A DNA stretch of 41,443 bases. It comes from Candidatus Loosdrechtia aerotolerans (GTDB lineage: Bacteria > Planctomycetota > Brocadiia > Brocadiales > Brocadiaceae). Position numbers and translations under genes: made by a program. This document shows, piece by piece, positions 8,595 through 16,509 of this stretch. Location: NCBI GenBank assembly GCA_021646405.1, contig SOER01000028.1, positions 1 through 41,443 of the forward strand, in the 5' to 3' direction. The notes beneath the pieces were generated by a model. That model saw nothing but the letters and a program-made list of their open reading frames with translations. It was not told where the DNA came from and ran no database searches. How positions within the stretch are numbered: the stretch's first letter is position 1; every line of letters starts with the position of its first letter.

Positions 8595-10010
8595 CTATGT
8601 TGTAACAATCTCCCTGATAAAATCTCTTTCGGCAAGTTTTTTCGTTTCTTCTTCGATAAATGTGGGATATTTACTCGTAAAACAGGCATTACAGAAATTT
8701 TCCGGCACTTGCGTTATACAACTCATCATTCCATCCACACTCAGATAGCTTAGGCTTTCCACATTTAAAAATTTCCGTATTTCTTCTACCGTATGATCTG
8801 CAGCAATAAGCTCACCTTTTTGTTGGAAATCAATTCCATAATAACAGGGGTATCGATGAGGAGGACAACTGATTCTTACGTGGATTTCCTTTGCCCCTGC
8901 CCTCCGCAGTAATCCAAATCGCGATTTTGAGGTTGTTCCCCTTACAATGGAATCGTCAACAACAATAACACGTTTTCCCTCCACCGTTTCTTTCAGGGCA
9001 TTCAACTTGAGCTCTACAATACGATTTCTCCGGTCCCTTTCCGGTAATATAAATGTCCTGCCCACATAATGATTACGAATAAATCCGCGGTCAAAAGGAA
9101 TACCGGAGGCATGGGAGTATCCGATCCCGGCAGAATTCCCCCCTTCAGGAACAGAAATTACAACGTCTGCATCAACAGGGGCCTCCTCCGCAAGTTTCTC
9201 TCCTAGTTTTTTACGAAATACATGAACACTCTCACCATAAATCCTGCTATCTGGCCTGGAAAAATACACCAGTTCAAAGATACAATACGCCGGTTTTACT
9301 AATCTCTGTGGGCAATAATACTCGCTCCGGATTCCATGTTTACTCACATAAACCGCTTCACCTGGATTAATGTCGCGAATAAATTCTGCACCAACCTGGT
9401 CCATAGCACAGGTCTCAGAGGCAATCACATATCCATGATTCAGCCTTCCTAAGGAGAGAGGTTTGAAACCATGAGGGTCCCGTACCCCTATCATTTCTTC
9501 CGGGGTAAGAAAAAGGAGCGCGAATGAGCCATGCAAATGATTCAATACCGCTGATAAGTTCTTTTGCATCATATGCAGCGGCTTAGCCATGAGATGAACT
9601 ATTACCTCGGTATCAGAGGTTGTATGAAATATTGATCCATTCGCTTCAAATTCGTCGCGCAGCCTCTTGGCATTTGTCAATTGTCCGTTGTGTGCAACAG
9701 CAACTTTTCCTTTATAATAATCAACCACAAGCGGCTGGGCATTGTTTATAGTATTCTGACCAATTGTTGAATACCGAACATGGCCTATAGCGCTAGGATT
9801 CTTTAAGGACGTAAGCGTATCAAGTTTTATCGCTTCATTTACCAATCCCATCCCTTTATGAAAGATAATATCTTTTCCGTTCGTTGAGGCAATGCCAGCA
9901 CTTTCTTCTCCACGGTGCTGCAGGGAATACAAACCATAGTAAACCTTCTCAACCGCATCGTCACATCCAAAAACCCCAAACAAACCGCACTGTTCTCTTG
10001 CATCTGACAT
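8595..10010 (-). CDS. purF: Amidophosphoribosyltransferase (glutamine PRPP amidotransferase)
   Basis: First committed enzyme of purine synthesis: PRPP + glutamine to phosphoribosylamine. I place the start at the ATG at 10008-10010, giving MSDAREQCGLFGVFG and 471 aa, the usual length. The reading frame extends 27 codons further upstream, but that leader is not PurF-like. C8 would become the catalytic N-terminal cysteine after removal of a short propeptide. Other matches are the glutaminase-domain SLQHRGEESAGI and the PRPP-binding loop VIVVDDSIVRGTTS. Late cysteines in the CGIDF and CNACFTSKYP segments mark the Bacillus-type enzyme with a 4Fe-4S cluster. It is divergent from thiE. Confidence 0.96.
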   Translation of the reverse strand: MSDAREQCGLFGVFGCDDAVEKVYYGLYSLQHRGEESAGIASTNGKDIIFHKGMGLVNEAIKLDTLTSLKNPSAIGHVRYSTIGQNTINNAQPLVVDYYKGKVAVAHNGQLTNAKRLRDEFEANGSIFHTTSDTEVIVHLMAKPLHMMQKNLSAVLNHLHGSFALLFLTPEEMIGVRDPHGFKPLSLGRLNHGYVIASETCAMDQVGAEFIRDINPGEAVYVSKHGIRSEYYCPQRLVKPAYCIFELVYFSRPDSRIYGESVHVFRKKLGEKLAEEAPVDADVVISVPEGGNSAGIGYSHASGIPFDRGFIRNHYVGRTFILPERDRRNRIVELKLNALKETVEGKRVIVVDDSIVRGTTSKSRFGLLRRAGAKEIHVRISCPPHRYPCYYGIDFQQKGELIAADHTVEEIRKFLNVESLSYLSVDGMMSCITQVPENFCNACFTSKYPTFIEEETKKLAERDFIREIVTT

Positions 10011-10273
10011 TTCTTTACAACCTATCCTTTTTGATAAACACTTGAATATAGTGTTATATTTATTATAAATCCGATATTTAAAACTATACAATACATTTTC
10101 TTAAAACGATTTGAATAAAACTTGCAGCATGAAAAATCTGTTACCACTTATTGTTAATCATAAGACTGATGTATTTTTTGAGTTAAAGATTCGCTGTGGA
10201 TTGTTATAATCATGTGGTAGGATCGAATAAAGGTAATTATATCAAACTTTTAACGAGAGTCAATACAATAATA

Positions 10274-10975
10274 ATGAACCCAAAATTGTTAATACCGGTA
10301 ACGAAGCAAAATCTTCTAAAAAAGTTTTCACAAGCGAGTCTCTATGTTATTTTAAGTTCTGGTATTACAAAAAAACCCTTACTAGAGATACTTGTGGATA
10401 TCGTTCAGGGGGGGGCAGATATTGTACAACTTCGGGAGAAGACGATGTCTGATTCTGAGTTCCTTACCCTTGCGCGGGAGTTCAGAAAGATAACATCGCA
10501 ATCAAAAACCCTTTTTATTGTAAATGATCGGGCAGAGATTGCAAAAAAGGTAGATGCGGATGGATTGCATATCGGACAATCGGATATAGAAATTTCCGTA
10601 GCTTATAAGATTCTTGGCAATCACAAGATCATAGGAGTATCTACCCATACTATCATTCAGGCACGAAAAGCCATGAGGGAAGGCGCAGATTATATTAGCG
10701 CCGGACCCGTTTTTTATACACATACAAAAGATTACGAGCCTCCGGTAGGACTGAAGTATGTCCGGGAGGTAAAAAAAGAGATTGCAATTCCTTTTGTTGC
10801 CCTGGGAGCTATTAATCTTAACAACCTGAATGATGTTCTTAACGCAGGGGCATCATGCGTTGCAATCTGTTCTGCAATTCTCTGCAGTGATGACGTTACA
10901 CAAACTACACGCCTGTTTAAAACAATGATTAATAATTATACCCGGGGGAATACTCCTGGCAGAAAAAGAGGTTGA
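10274..10975 (+). CDS. thiE: Thiamine-phosphate synthase
   Basis: Joins HMP-pyrophosphate and thiazole phosphate to give thiamine phosphate. Motifs of the TIM-barrel family are visible: VQLREK, a FIVNDR strand, DGLHIGQSD (pyrophosphate/metal side), GVSTHT and YISAGPVFYTHTK with the phosphate-binding loop. The frame is open from an ATG at 10196, but the first 26 residues are not conserved-looking. The ATG at 10274 gives 233 aa, close to the family's normal size, with a modest N-terminal extension. No TPP riboswitch is visible in the leader, and no other thi gene is in the window. Confidence 0.93.
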   Translation: MNPKLLIPVTKQNLLKKFSQASLYVILSSGITKKPLLEILVDIVQGGADIVQLREKTMSDSEFLTLAREFRKITSQSKTLFIVNDRAEIAKKVDADGLHIGQSDIEISVAYKILGNHKIIGVSTHTIIQARKAMREGADYISAGPVFYTHTKDYEPPVGLKYVREVKKEIAIPFVALGAINLNNLNDVLNAGASCVAICSAILCSDDVTQTTRLFKTMINNYTRGNTPGRKRG

Positions 10976-11061
10976 TTGCGGTTAAAAATTGACAAGAAAT
11001 ATTTCGGGAGATACAATACCTTATATGTGAAACTCAACAACCATAAAAGAGGAGAAAGGTT

Positions 11062-12126
11062 ATTAAGGAAAAAGATCATCACATCTCACGGAGAGACTTT
11101 TTAAAATATTCCGCTCTGGGCATTGCCGAGGCAGGGTTAGGTCTCGGAGGATTAGAGAATCTGCAAACAGTAATTAGCGCAGATCATCAGCCTGTAATAC
11201 CCGGGAAAAGCAGGATAATTGCCATGAGAAGCAGTGGAATCATGAGCACTGGAAGACCTGATCCCCGGAACATCCAGAGGATGATGAATGAAGGGATGTC
11301 TGCGCTCACCGGTAAAAAGACAGTCGTAGAAGCGTGGCAAACGTTCTTTACCCCCGATGATATTGTAGGTATCAAGGTTAACCCGCTCGGTGGAATAAAA
11401 CTATCTACCCGGCCTGAGGTAGTAAATGCAATCATCCACGGACTAAAAGCTGCAGGGGTAAAAGAGAACAATATTATTATATGGGATCGTTTTAGCTATC
11501 ACCTCATTACCGCCGGTTTTCCCGTCAACCATAAAAGCGACGGAGTCCGCTGCTACGGCACGGAGCCAACACCCGGATATGATAACGCAGTATATTACGA
11601 ATCACTTGACGATGATTACAAATTGCGTCAGGATGACGGCGCGAGGTCACTCTTCAGCAAGATTGTCAGTCAGCACGTTACTGCAATTATTAATGTTCCG
11701 GTCATGAAGGATCACGGGATTGCAGGTGCTACCATTTGTCTCAAAAATTTAGCCTTCGGTGCCGTTAATAATACCCAAAGGTTTCATCCATCACCATACT
11801 TTTGTAATCCCGCTGCTGCAGAAATCTGCGCTCATCCTGTACTGAAAGAGAAAACCCGTTTACACATCGTCGATGCACTGCAAGCCTGTTTTGAAGGTGG
11901 TCCTGCAAATATGAAAACATGGACCATATGGAATGAAGAGCGGCTTTTTCTCGGAACTGATCCGGTAGCAATAGATCGTATAGGACTTGAGATTATAGAT
12001 AAAAAGCGGAAGGAAAACAACTATATGCCCATATCCCAAAAAGCTCAATATATCGCAACTGCAGGAAAAATAGGATTGGGTGCCTGTGATAAGAATAGTA
12101 TCGACCTCATTGAATGTAGCGTATAG
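11062..12126 (+). CDS. Tat-exported DUF362 family protein, apparent ATT start
   Basis: The body matches DUF362: cysteine-poor, with MKDHGIAGATICLKN, a DALQACFEGGP segment and a GTDPVAIDRIGLEII segment. The first ATG (11224) would start after an in-frame stretch that encodes a clear twin-arginine signal, HHISRRDFLKYSALG, followed by a hydrophobic glycine/leucine-rich core. In that frame the stop TAA is at 11044-11046, and no ATG, GTG or TTG lies between it and the twin-arginine motif. ATT at 11062-11064 lies seven bases after a good GAGGAG ribosome-binding site, so I start there (354 aa). The protein is likely folded in the cytoplasm with a cofactor and exported. DUF362 function is poorly known; an iron-sulfur or redox role is often suggested. 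Confidence 0.8.
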   Translation: MKEKDHHISRRDFLKYSALGIAEAGLGLGGLENLQTVISADHQPVIPGKSRIIAMRSSGIMSTGRPDPRNIQRMMNEGMSALTGKKTVVEAWQTFFTPDDIVGIKVNPLGGIKLSTRPEVVNAIIHGLKAAGVKENNIIIWDRFSYHLITAGFPVNHKSDGVRCYGTEPTPGYDNAVYYESLDDDYKLRQDDGARSLFSKIVSQHVTAIINVPVMKDHGIAGATICLKNLAFGAVNNTQRFHPSPYFCNPAAAEICAHPVLKEKTRLHIVDALQACFEGGPANMKTWTIWNEERLFLGTDPVAIDRIGLEIIDKKRKENNYMPISQKAQYIATAGKIGLGACDKNSIDLIECSV

Positions 12127-12210
12127 CATTACATTCTCAATTTACCATCCTTTTTCAAGATCCAGGCCCCTTTTTTCCTCCTTATGCTCTTAATTATACT
12201 ACGGCTTACC

Positions 12211-12729
12211 TCATACAACGGTTACAGAACTAGCCTGTGGCCCTTTTTCACCCATCTCTTCGGCAAACCGTACCTCCATTCCTAACTCAAGGCGTTTAAA
12301 ATCGTGATTTAGTACACTATTCTGATGAAAATAAATCTCCCGGCCATCAAATGTCGTAAGAAAACCGTAACCTTTATCCGGGAAAAGAGTACTTATACGT
12401 GCACGAGGCGGTTCTTCATGATGTTTTACGTCACCGCGCTGCACCCTTGCAAAGTCCTCCAACTCGCGGCGTGCTGCATTAAAGGCATCTCTTATAGCTA
12501 AATAAAGATCTGTATTCGGTTCGCGCTTCACCACGAGTTCCTTACCAGGTACTGTCATATCAACATGTACATTATACAAAGATCTTTTGGGGATTGCCTC
12601 AACCACGACCCTGCAACTTGTAAGTCTTTCGTAAAATTTATCCAATTTTTCAGCATGCTCACGAATATTTGTTTCAATTGCTTCTGTAAGTTCTATATTG
12701 CGAGCAGTAATCTGTAACGGAATTATCAT
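12211..12729 (-). CDS. hpf: HPF/RaiA ribosome-hibernation factor fused to a cold-shock domain
   Basis: Residues 1-105 match the ribosome-associated inhibitor / hibernation-promoting factor fold (sigma-54-modulation family): MIIPLQITARNIELTEAI, a basic helix and a DLYLAIRDAFNAARREL helix. Residues about 109-172 form a cold-shock (OB-fold) domain with RNP1-like KGYGFL (119-124) and RNP2-like IYFHQ (132-136). The start at 12729 has a textbook GGAGGAATAAG site in front; the frame continues upstream but without similarity. The protein should bind 30S subunits and RNA in resting or cold-stressed cells. The usual long-HPF dimerisation domain is absent, replaced by the cold-shock domain. Confidence 0.9.
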   Translation of the reverse strand: MIIPLQITARNIELTEAIETNIREHAEKLDKFYERLTSCRVVVEAIPKRSLYNVHVDMTVPGKELVVKREPNTDLYLAIRDAFNAARRELEDFARVQRGDVKHHEEPPRARISTLFPDKGYGFLTTFDGREIYFHQNSVLNHDFKRLELGMEVRFAEEMGEKGPQASSVTVV

Positions 12730-12863
12730 CTTATTCCTCCACAATCGATTTACGTATCTTATCACCGATACAAGCAAAACATTATAACAGTCAACTGTTT
12801 CTGTGTCAACTCCTGTATCAGCGTAACGCAAATTCTTCCAGAATATCTTTTCAAGGAACTTAA

Positions 12864-12971
12864 CCTGTAAAACCAGAGATACAGGAATTTGCATTAGAGG
12901 ATGCGAATAAGGCGTTAATTGAATTAAAAGAGGGAAAAATTCGCGTGGCAAAGGTCCTGAAAATTGATTAA
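12864..12971 (+). pseudogene. C-terminal remnant of a zinc-type alcohol dehydrogenase
   Basis: About 35 codons read through to a TAA at 12969-12971 and end in EFALEDANKALIELKEGK followed by IRVAKVLKID. This is the characteristic tail of medium-chain zinc alcohol dehydrogenases (short loop, ALxxLKxGKIxGxxVL). The frame is closed by a stop at 12861-12863, and nothing upstream continues the protein, because that space is the leader of the hpf gene on the other strand. It is a decayed fragment from a deletion or rearrangement. Confidence 0.6.
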
Positions 12972-13186
12972 AACGGCCAGCGTGACTTATGACAATAATT
13001 GCATTGTAAAACCTGATAATGAAAGGGACTTAAGACATACAACACCAACAACAATAAAACCAACCGTATATTAGTATTATTAAATTATTTATAAATAATA
13101 ATAAATATTTTAAAAAATCTACCGATTTTAATAATTAAAATAAGGGTAAAGAATTTATTTCTTAAAAAATCAATAGGAGGAAAAAA

Positions 13187-15304
13187 ATGAAAATTACCCT
13201 TAATGTAAAGATACTGATGCTGTTTATCGTTGCAGGTTTATTGCCTTTAATTGTTAGTGGTTTTCTCTACTATCATATTGCCAATAAGTCTCTTCAAGAA
13301 CAAACTTTTCAACATTTGATATCCGTGCGGGATATAAAAAAGAGGCAGTTAGAAGGATACTTTGAAAAAATAAGTGCTCAAATATCTGCATTATCAAGTG
13401 TTCCCACCATTAACGAAGCCGTAAAAGATTTGAAAAGTGCATTCCGTGAATTGGGTCCTGAAAAGGCATACGAACTTTACGTCAAAAAAAATCCTTATAT
13501 AAATGAAAAGAAGACTGCCGAATATCTCAGTGCGCTTGACGGAAGCGGATATAGCAATTTCCATGCAGAGTATCATCCTTTTTTCAAAAATCTGTTAGAG
13601 AAGAGCGGCTTTTACGATATCTTCCTGATTGACGCTGAAACAGGTGATATATTGTATACTGTTTGTAAAGAATCTGACTTTGCTTCAAATCTGCTTGTGG
13701 GGCCATACGCAAATACGAATTTGGCCAGGCTTTTTAAGGAAGTCAACAGTAGTATCGAACCTGGTTTTGTAAAGATGATCGACTTCGAACCGTATGCGCC
13801 ATCTAATTTTGCACCGGCTGCATTTATAGCGGCACCAATAAACGATGGGTTTAATAAATCAGGCGTACTGGCACTTCAGATACCAATCAATCAAATTAAC
13901 CACATTATGACAGAAAGAACAGGACTGGGAGAAACCGGTGAAACATATATTGTGGGTCATGACATGTTTATGCGATCCGATTCCAGATTTTCAGAGAAGA
14001 GAACACTCCTGGTAAATCAGATAAAGACCGAGGCCGTTGCCGATGCCTTGTCAGGCAAAAGTGATTGTAAGGAAACAGTGGATTACCGTGGTAAAATCGT
14101 GTTAAGTTCCTATGCATCTTTGAGTATTGATAATTTAAAATGGGCAATAATAGCCGAGATTGATAAAAATGAGGCATTCGCATCAGCAATTGCACTGAAG
14201 AAGATGAATCTTGTCATTGGTATCGTGGCCGTTGGATTTGTGTCAGGACTTGGTTTTGTAGTGCTCAGGATTACCAGTAAAATATCTGGCCTCTTTAAGA
14301 AACTACTCACCGAGCTAACAGAAAGTTCGTCCCAGATTGCCTCGGCAGCCTGTCAGGTCTCAGAATCAAGTCAAAGCCTGGCGGAAGGTACCAGCGAACA
14401 GGCTACTTCAATTGAGCAGACATCTTCATCTATGGAAGAGATATCTTCAATGGTCAAACAGAACGCAAACAATGCCATGGAAACCGCCGGTTTGGCAAAT
14501 CTCTGCAATACATCAGCAGAGGAAGGTGATCATGCTATGGAGATGCTTAGTTCGGCAATGGGTGAGATCGGCGATACCAGCAAAAGGATTGCAAATATCA
14601 TTAAGGTTATTGATGATATTGCGTTTCAGACCAATTTGTTGGCGTTGAATGCGGCAGTGGAAGCAGCAAGGGCCGGTGAGCATGGCAAGGGGTTTGCCGT
14701 TGTTGCAGAGGAGGTGAGAAATCTTGCCCAGCGAAGTGCAGGTGCAGCAAAGGAGATAGACCAACTTATTGTGGATAGTACTAAAAAGGTTGGAAATGGT
14801 GCCGAACTGACAAAAAAGGCAGGAGTTACACTGAAGGAAATTGTGTCAAATGTGAAAAAGGTAACCAATCTGGTAAATGAGATAGCCATCGCATCACAAG
14901 AACAGTCACAGGGCGTTGAACAGGTTGGCAAGGCTATAAATCAGATGGACCAGGTAGTGCAGCAAAACGCTGCAACTGCAGAGGAAGCTGCGGCTGCCAG
15001 TGAGGAATTATCTGCACAGGCAAATTGTTTGCTAGCACTTGTAGAAAAGATTGCAATAGAGGTTGGGAATAAAAAAGAGACAGGAAAAGACCCTGTCATA
15101 ATTGGCGAAAATCAAACTGAAACAGGCAGAACAATACCTACACGAAAAGAGACTGGTAAGAAGGGATTGAATGGTTTATATCATGAATATATTACTCATG
15201 ATGAAAGATATGGAATTGGTAACGAAAATATACAAAATTCTCAGAAATATGGCGAGAAACAAACATCGAAATCAAATTTAGATGAGATTATTCCAATGAA
15301 ATAA
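13187..15304 (+). CDS. Methyl-accepting chemotaxis protein
   Basis: Transmembrane chemoreceptor of 705 aa. One membrane helix is near the N-terminus (about 8-30), a large extracytoplasmic sensor of Cache type covers about 35-335 ([18 protein letters not shown] and a [16 protein letters not shown] strand), and a second helix covers about 341-361. A long coiled-coil signalling domain follows, with the conserved hairpin tip around 478-520 ([20 protein letters not shown] and [17 protein letters not shown]). The usual HAMP linker after the second helix is not apparent; only about 20 residues separate it from the coiled coil. A 75-residue polar tail ends the protein. The start follows an AGGAGG site. 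No cheA, cheW or methylation genes are near, so it is an orphan receptor. Confidence 0.93.
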   Translation: MKITLNVKILMLFIVAGLLPLIVSGFLYYHIANKSLQEQTFQHLISVRDIKKRQLEGYFEKISAQISALSSVPTINEAVKDLKSAFRELGPEKAYELYVKKNPYINEKKTAEYLSALDGSGYSNFHAEYHPFFKNLLEKSGFYDIFLIDAETGDILYTVCKESDFASNLLVGPYANTNLARLFKEVNSSIEPGFVKMIDFEPYAPSNFAPAAFIAAPINDGFNKSGVLALQIPINQINHIMTERTGLGETGETYIVGHDMFMRSDSRFSEKRTLLVNQIKTEAVADALSGKSDCKETVDYRGKIVLSSYASLSIDNLKWAIIAEIDKNEAFASAIALKKMNLVIGIVAVGFVSGLGFVVLRITSKISGLFKKLLTELTESSSQIASAACQVSESSQSLAEGTSEQATSIEQTSSSMEEISSMVKQNANNAMETAGLANLCNTSAEEGDHAMEMLSSAMGEIGDTSKRIANIIKVIDDIAFQTNLLALNAAVEAARAGEHGKGFAVVAEEVRNLAQRSAGAAKEIDQLIVDSTKKVGNGAELTKKAGVTLKEIVSNVKKVTNLVNEIAIASQEQSQGVEQVGKAINQMDQVVQQNAATAEEAAAASEELSAQANCLLALVEKIAIEVGNKKETGKDPVIIGENQTETGRTIPTRKETGKKGLNGLYHEYITHDERYGIGNENIQNSQKYGEKQTSKSNLDEIIPMK

Positions 15305-15355
15305 GGATGTTTTCTTGATAGATTTGGTTTCAATTCTTATGAACGATAACTACAG

Positions 15356-15512
15356 CATCTCAGGAAAGCAGGAAATTCAGGAAAAATGATTCTCTTTCCT
15401 CCAAGGACTTAAAACAAGAAGGTCCTGATCAGTAAAGATAGAGTGTTCTCACATCCTATCAATTTCCTCTTTCCTGTTTCTCCCTTCCTGCCATTCCTGC
15501 TTTCCTGAGATG
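15356..15512. repeat. 157-bp element with 19-bp perfect inverted ends
   Basis: CATCTCAGGAAAGCAGGAA (15356-15374) is exactly complementary to 15494-15512. The interior is purine-rich on the left and pyrimidine-rich on the right, with several extra copies of the short word TTCCTG/CAGGAA and a small AGGAC/GTCCT hairpin. It lies 51 bp after the chemoreceptor stop. It could be a MITE-like insertion or a large 3' structure. The rest of the 491-bp gap (15305-15795) shows no gene. Confidence 0.55.
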
Positions 15513-15795
15513 TTCTCCTCATTTTTTTCTTACCTTCCTTCCTCAGCGATAGTGTTCTGTATAGAATATTCAACAGATAAGACCGAACAGAATATGAAAG
15601 AGTACGTTTTAAAACTGCATTCCGATATGTACATATTTTAAAGATTGATACCTCTTGTATCAGGCTGTATATTGGTATTACAATACTCATCTTAGAAAAG
15701 CATAGAAGGTTTAATGTAGTATATAGTTCTTAAGATACCAGTACATTATCAATGTGATTTATAATTATAGACTGTATTATAAACTATTTTAAAAA

Positions 15796-16509
15796 ATGGA
15801 AATTAAGATAACAAATGCCAACAACAATAAAATTGACAGTGTACTAGCAATGGACACTGTCAATCATAACGCAGCGAGAACCGATGCAATCATTCGGGAA
15901 TATAATCACCTGGCCCCTGAATACGATAGACGCTGGTCCTTTTATATCGCCGAAACCATTCAGGAGACACTGAAACGATTAGATATTAAACCGGATAGTA
16001 AGCTCCTTGATATAGGATGCGGTACAGGTTCATTACTTCAGGCAATTTCACTTCGGTATCCATCAGTCTGTTTAGTCGGAATAGATCTTAGCAGAGAAAT
16101 GTTGAAAGCTGCACATAAAAAACACATAAAGAAAAGCCATCTTATTACAGGACAATCACAGGAATTGCCCTTCCGTTCAAACAGTTTTGATACCGTGGTT
16201 TCCTGTAACGTTTTTCACTATTTACATAAACCTCAAAAGTGCATACGGGAAATTATCCGCATCCTTAAACCAGGTGGAAAAATCATAATTACCGACTGGT
16301 GTGATGACTATATTGCATGTCGTATATGCGATCTTTTTCTGCGTTTGTTGAATCGTGCTCATTTCAAAACATACGGAAAACGCACATGCGAACAGATACT
16401 CCGGAATACCGGATGCATACAGGTACACGTTGACCGATATAAAATTAACTGGTTATGGGGGCTTATGACGGCAAAGGCACAAAAGCCTTCTCAGAATACG
16501 CATGGCTAA
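15796..16509 (+). CDS. Class I SAM-dependent methyltransferase
   Basis: Rossmann-fold methyltransferase of 237 aa. Motif I is LLDIGCGTGSLL (about 74-85), the acidic end of strand 2 is VGIDLSREML, and motif IV/post-IV is FDTVVSCNVFHYL followed by ILKPGGKIIITDW. This pattern is close to the UbiE/Coq5-like methyltransferase_11 group, but the substrate cannot be named. The last eight bases overlap the start of the following P-type ATPase gene, so the two are translationally linked. A shared role with the cation pumps is suggested by this overlap but has no obvious chemistry. Confidence 0.88.
   Translation: MEIKITNANNNKIDSVLAMDTVNHNAARTDAIIREYNHLAPEYDRRWSFYIAETIQETLKRLDIKPDSKLLDIGCGTGSLLQAISLRYPSVCLVGIDLSREMLKAAHKKHIKKSHLITGQSQELPFRSNSFDTVVSCNVFHYLHKPQKCIREIIRILKPGGKIIITDWCDDYIACRICDLFLRLLNRAHFKTYGKRTCEQILRNTGCIQVHVDRYKINWLWGLMTAKAQKPSQNTHG

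Noticed and set aside
10092-10273. TPP riboswitch in front of thiE
   Set aside because: The conserved CUGAGA and ACCUG elements are not visible in the leader.
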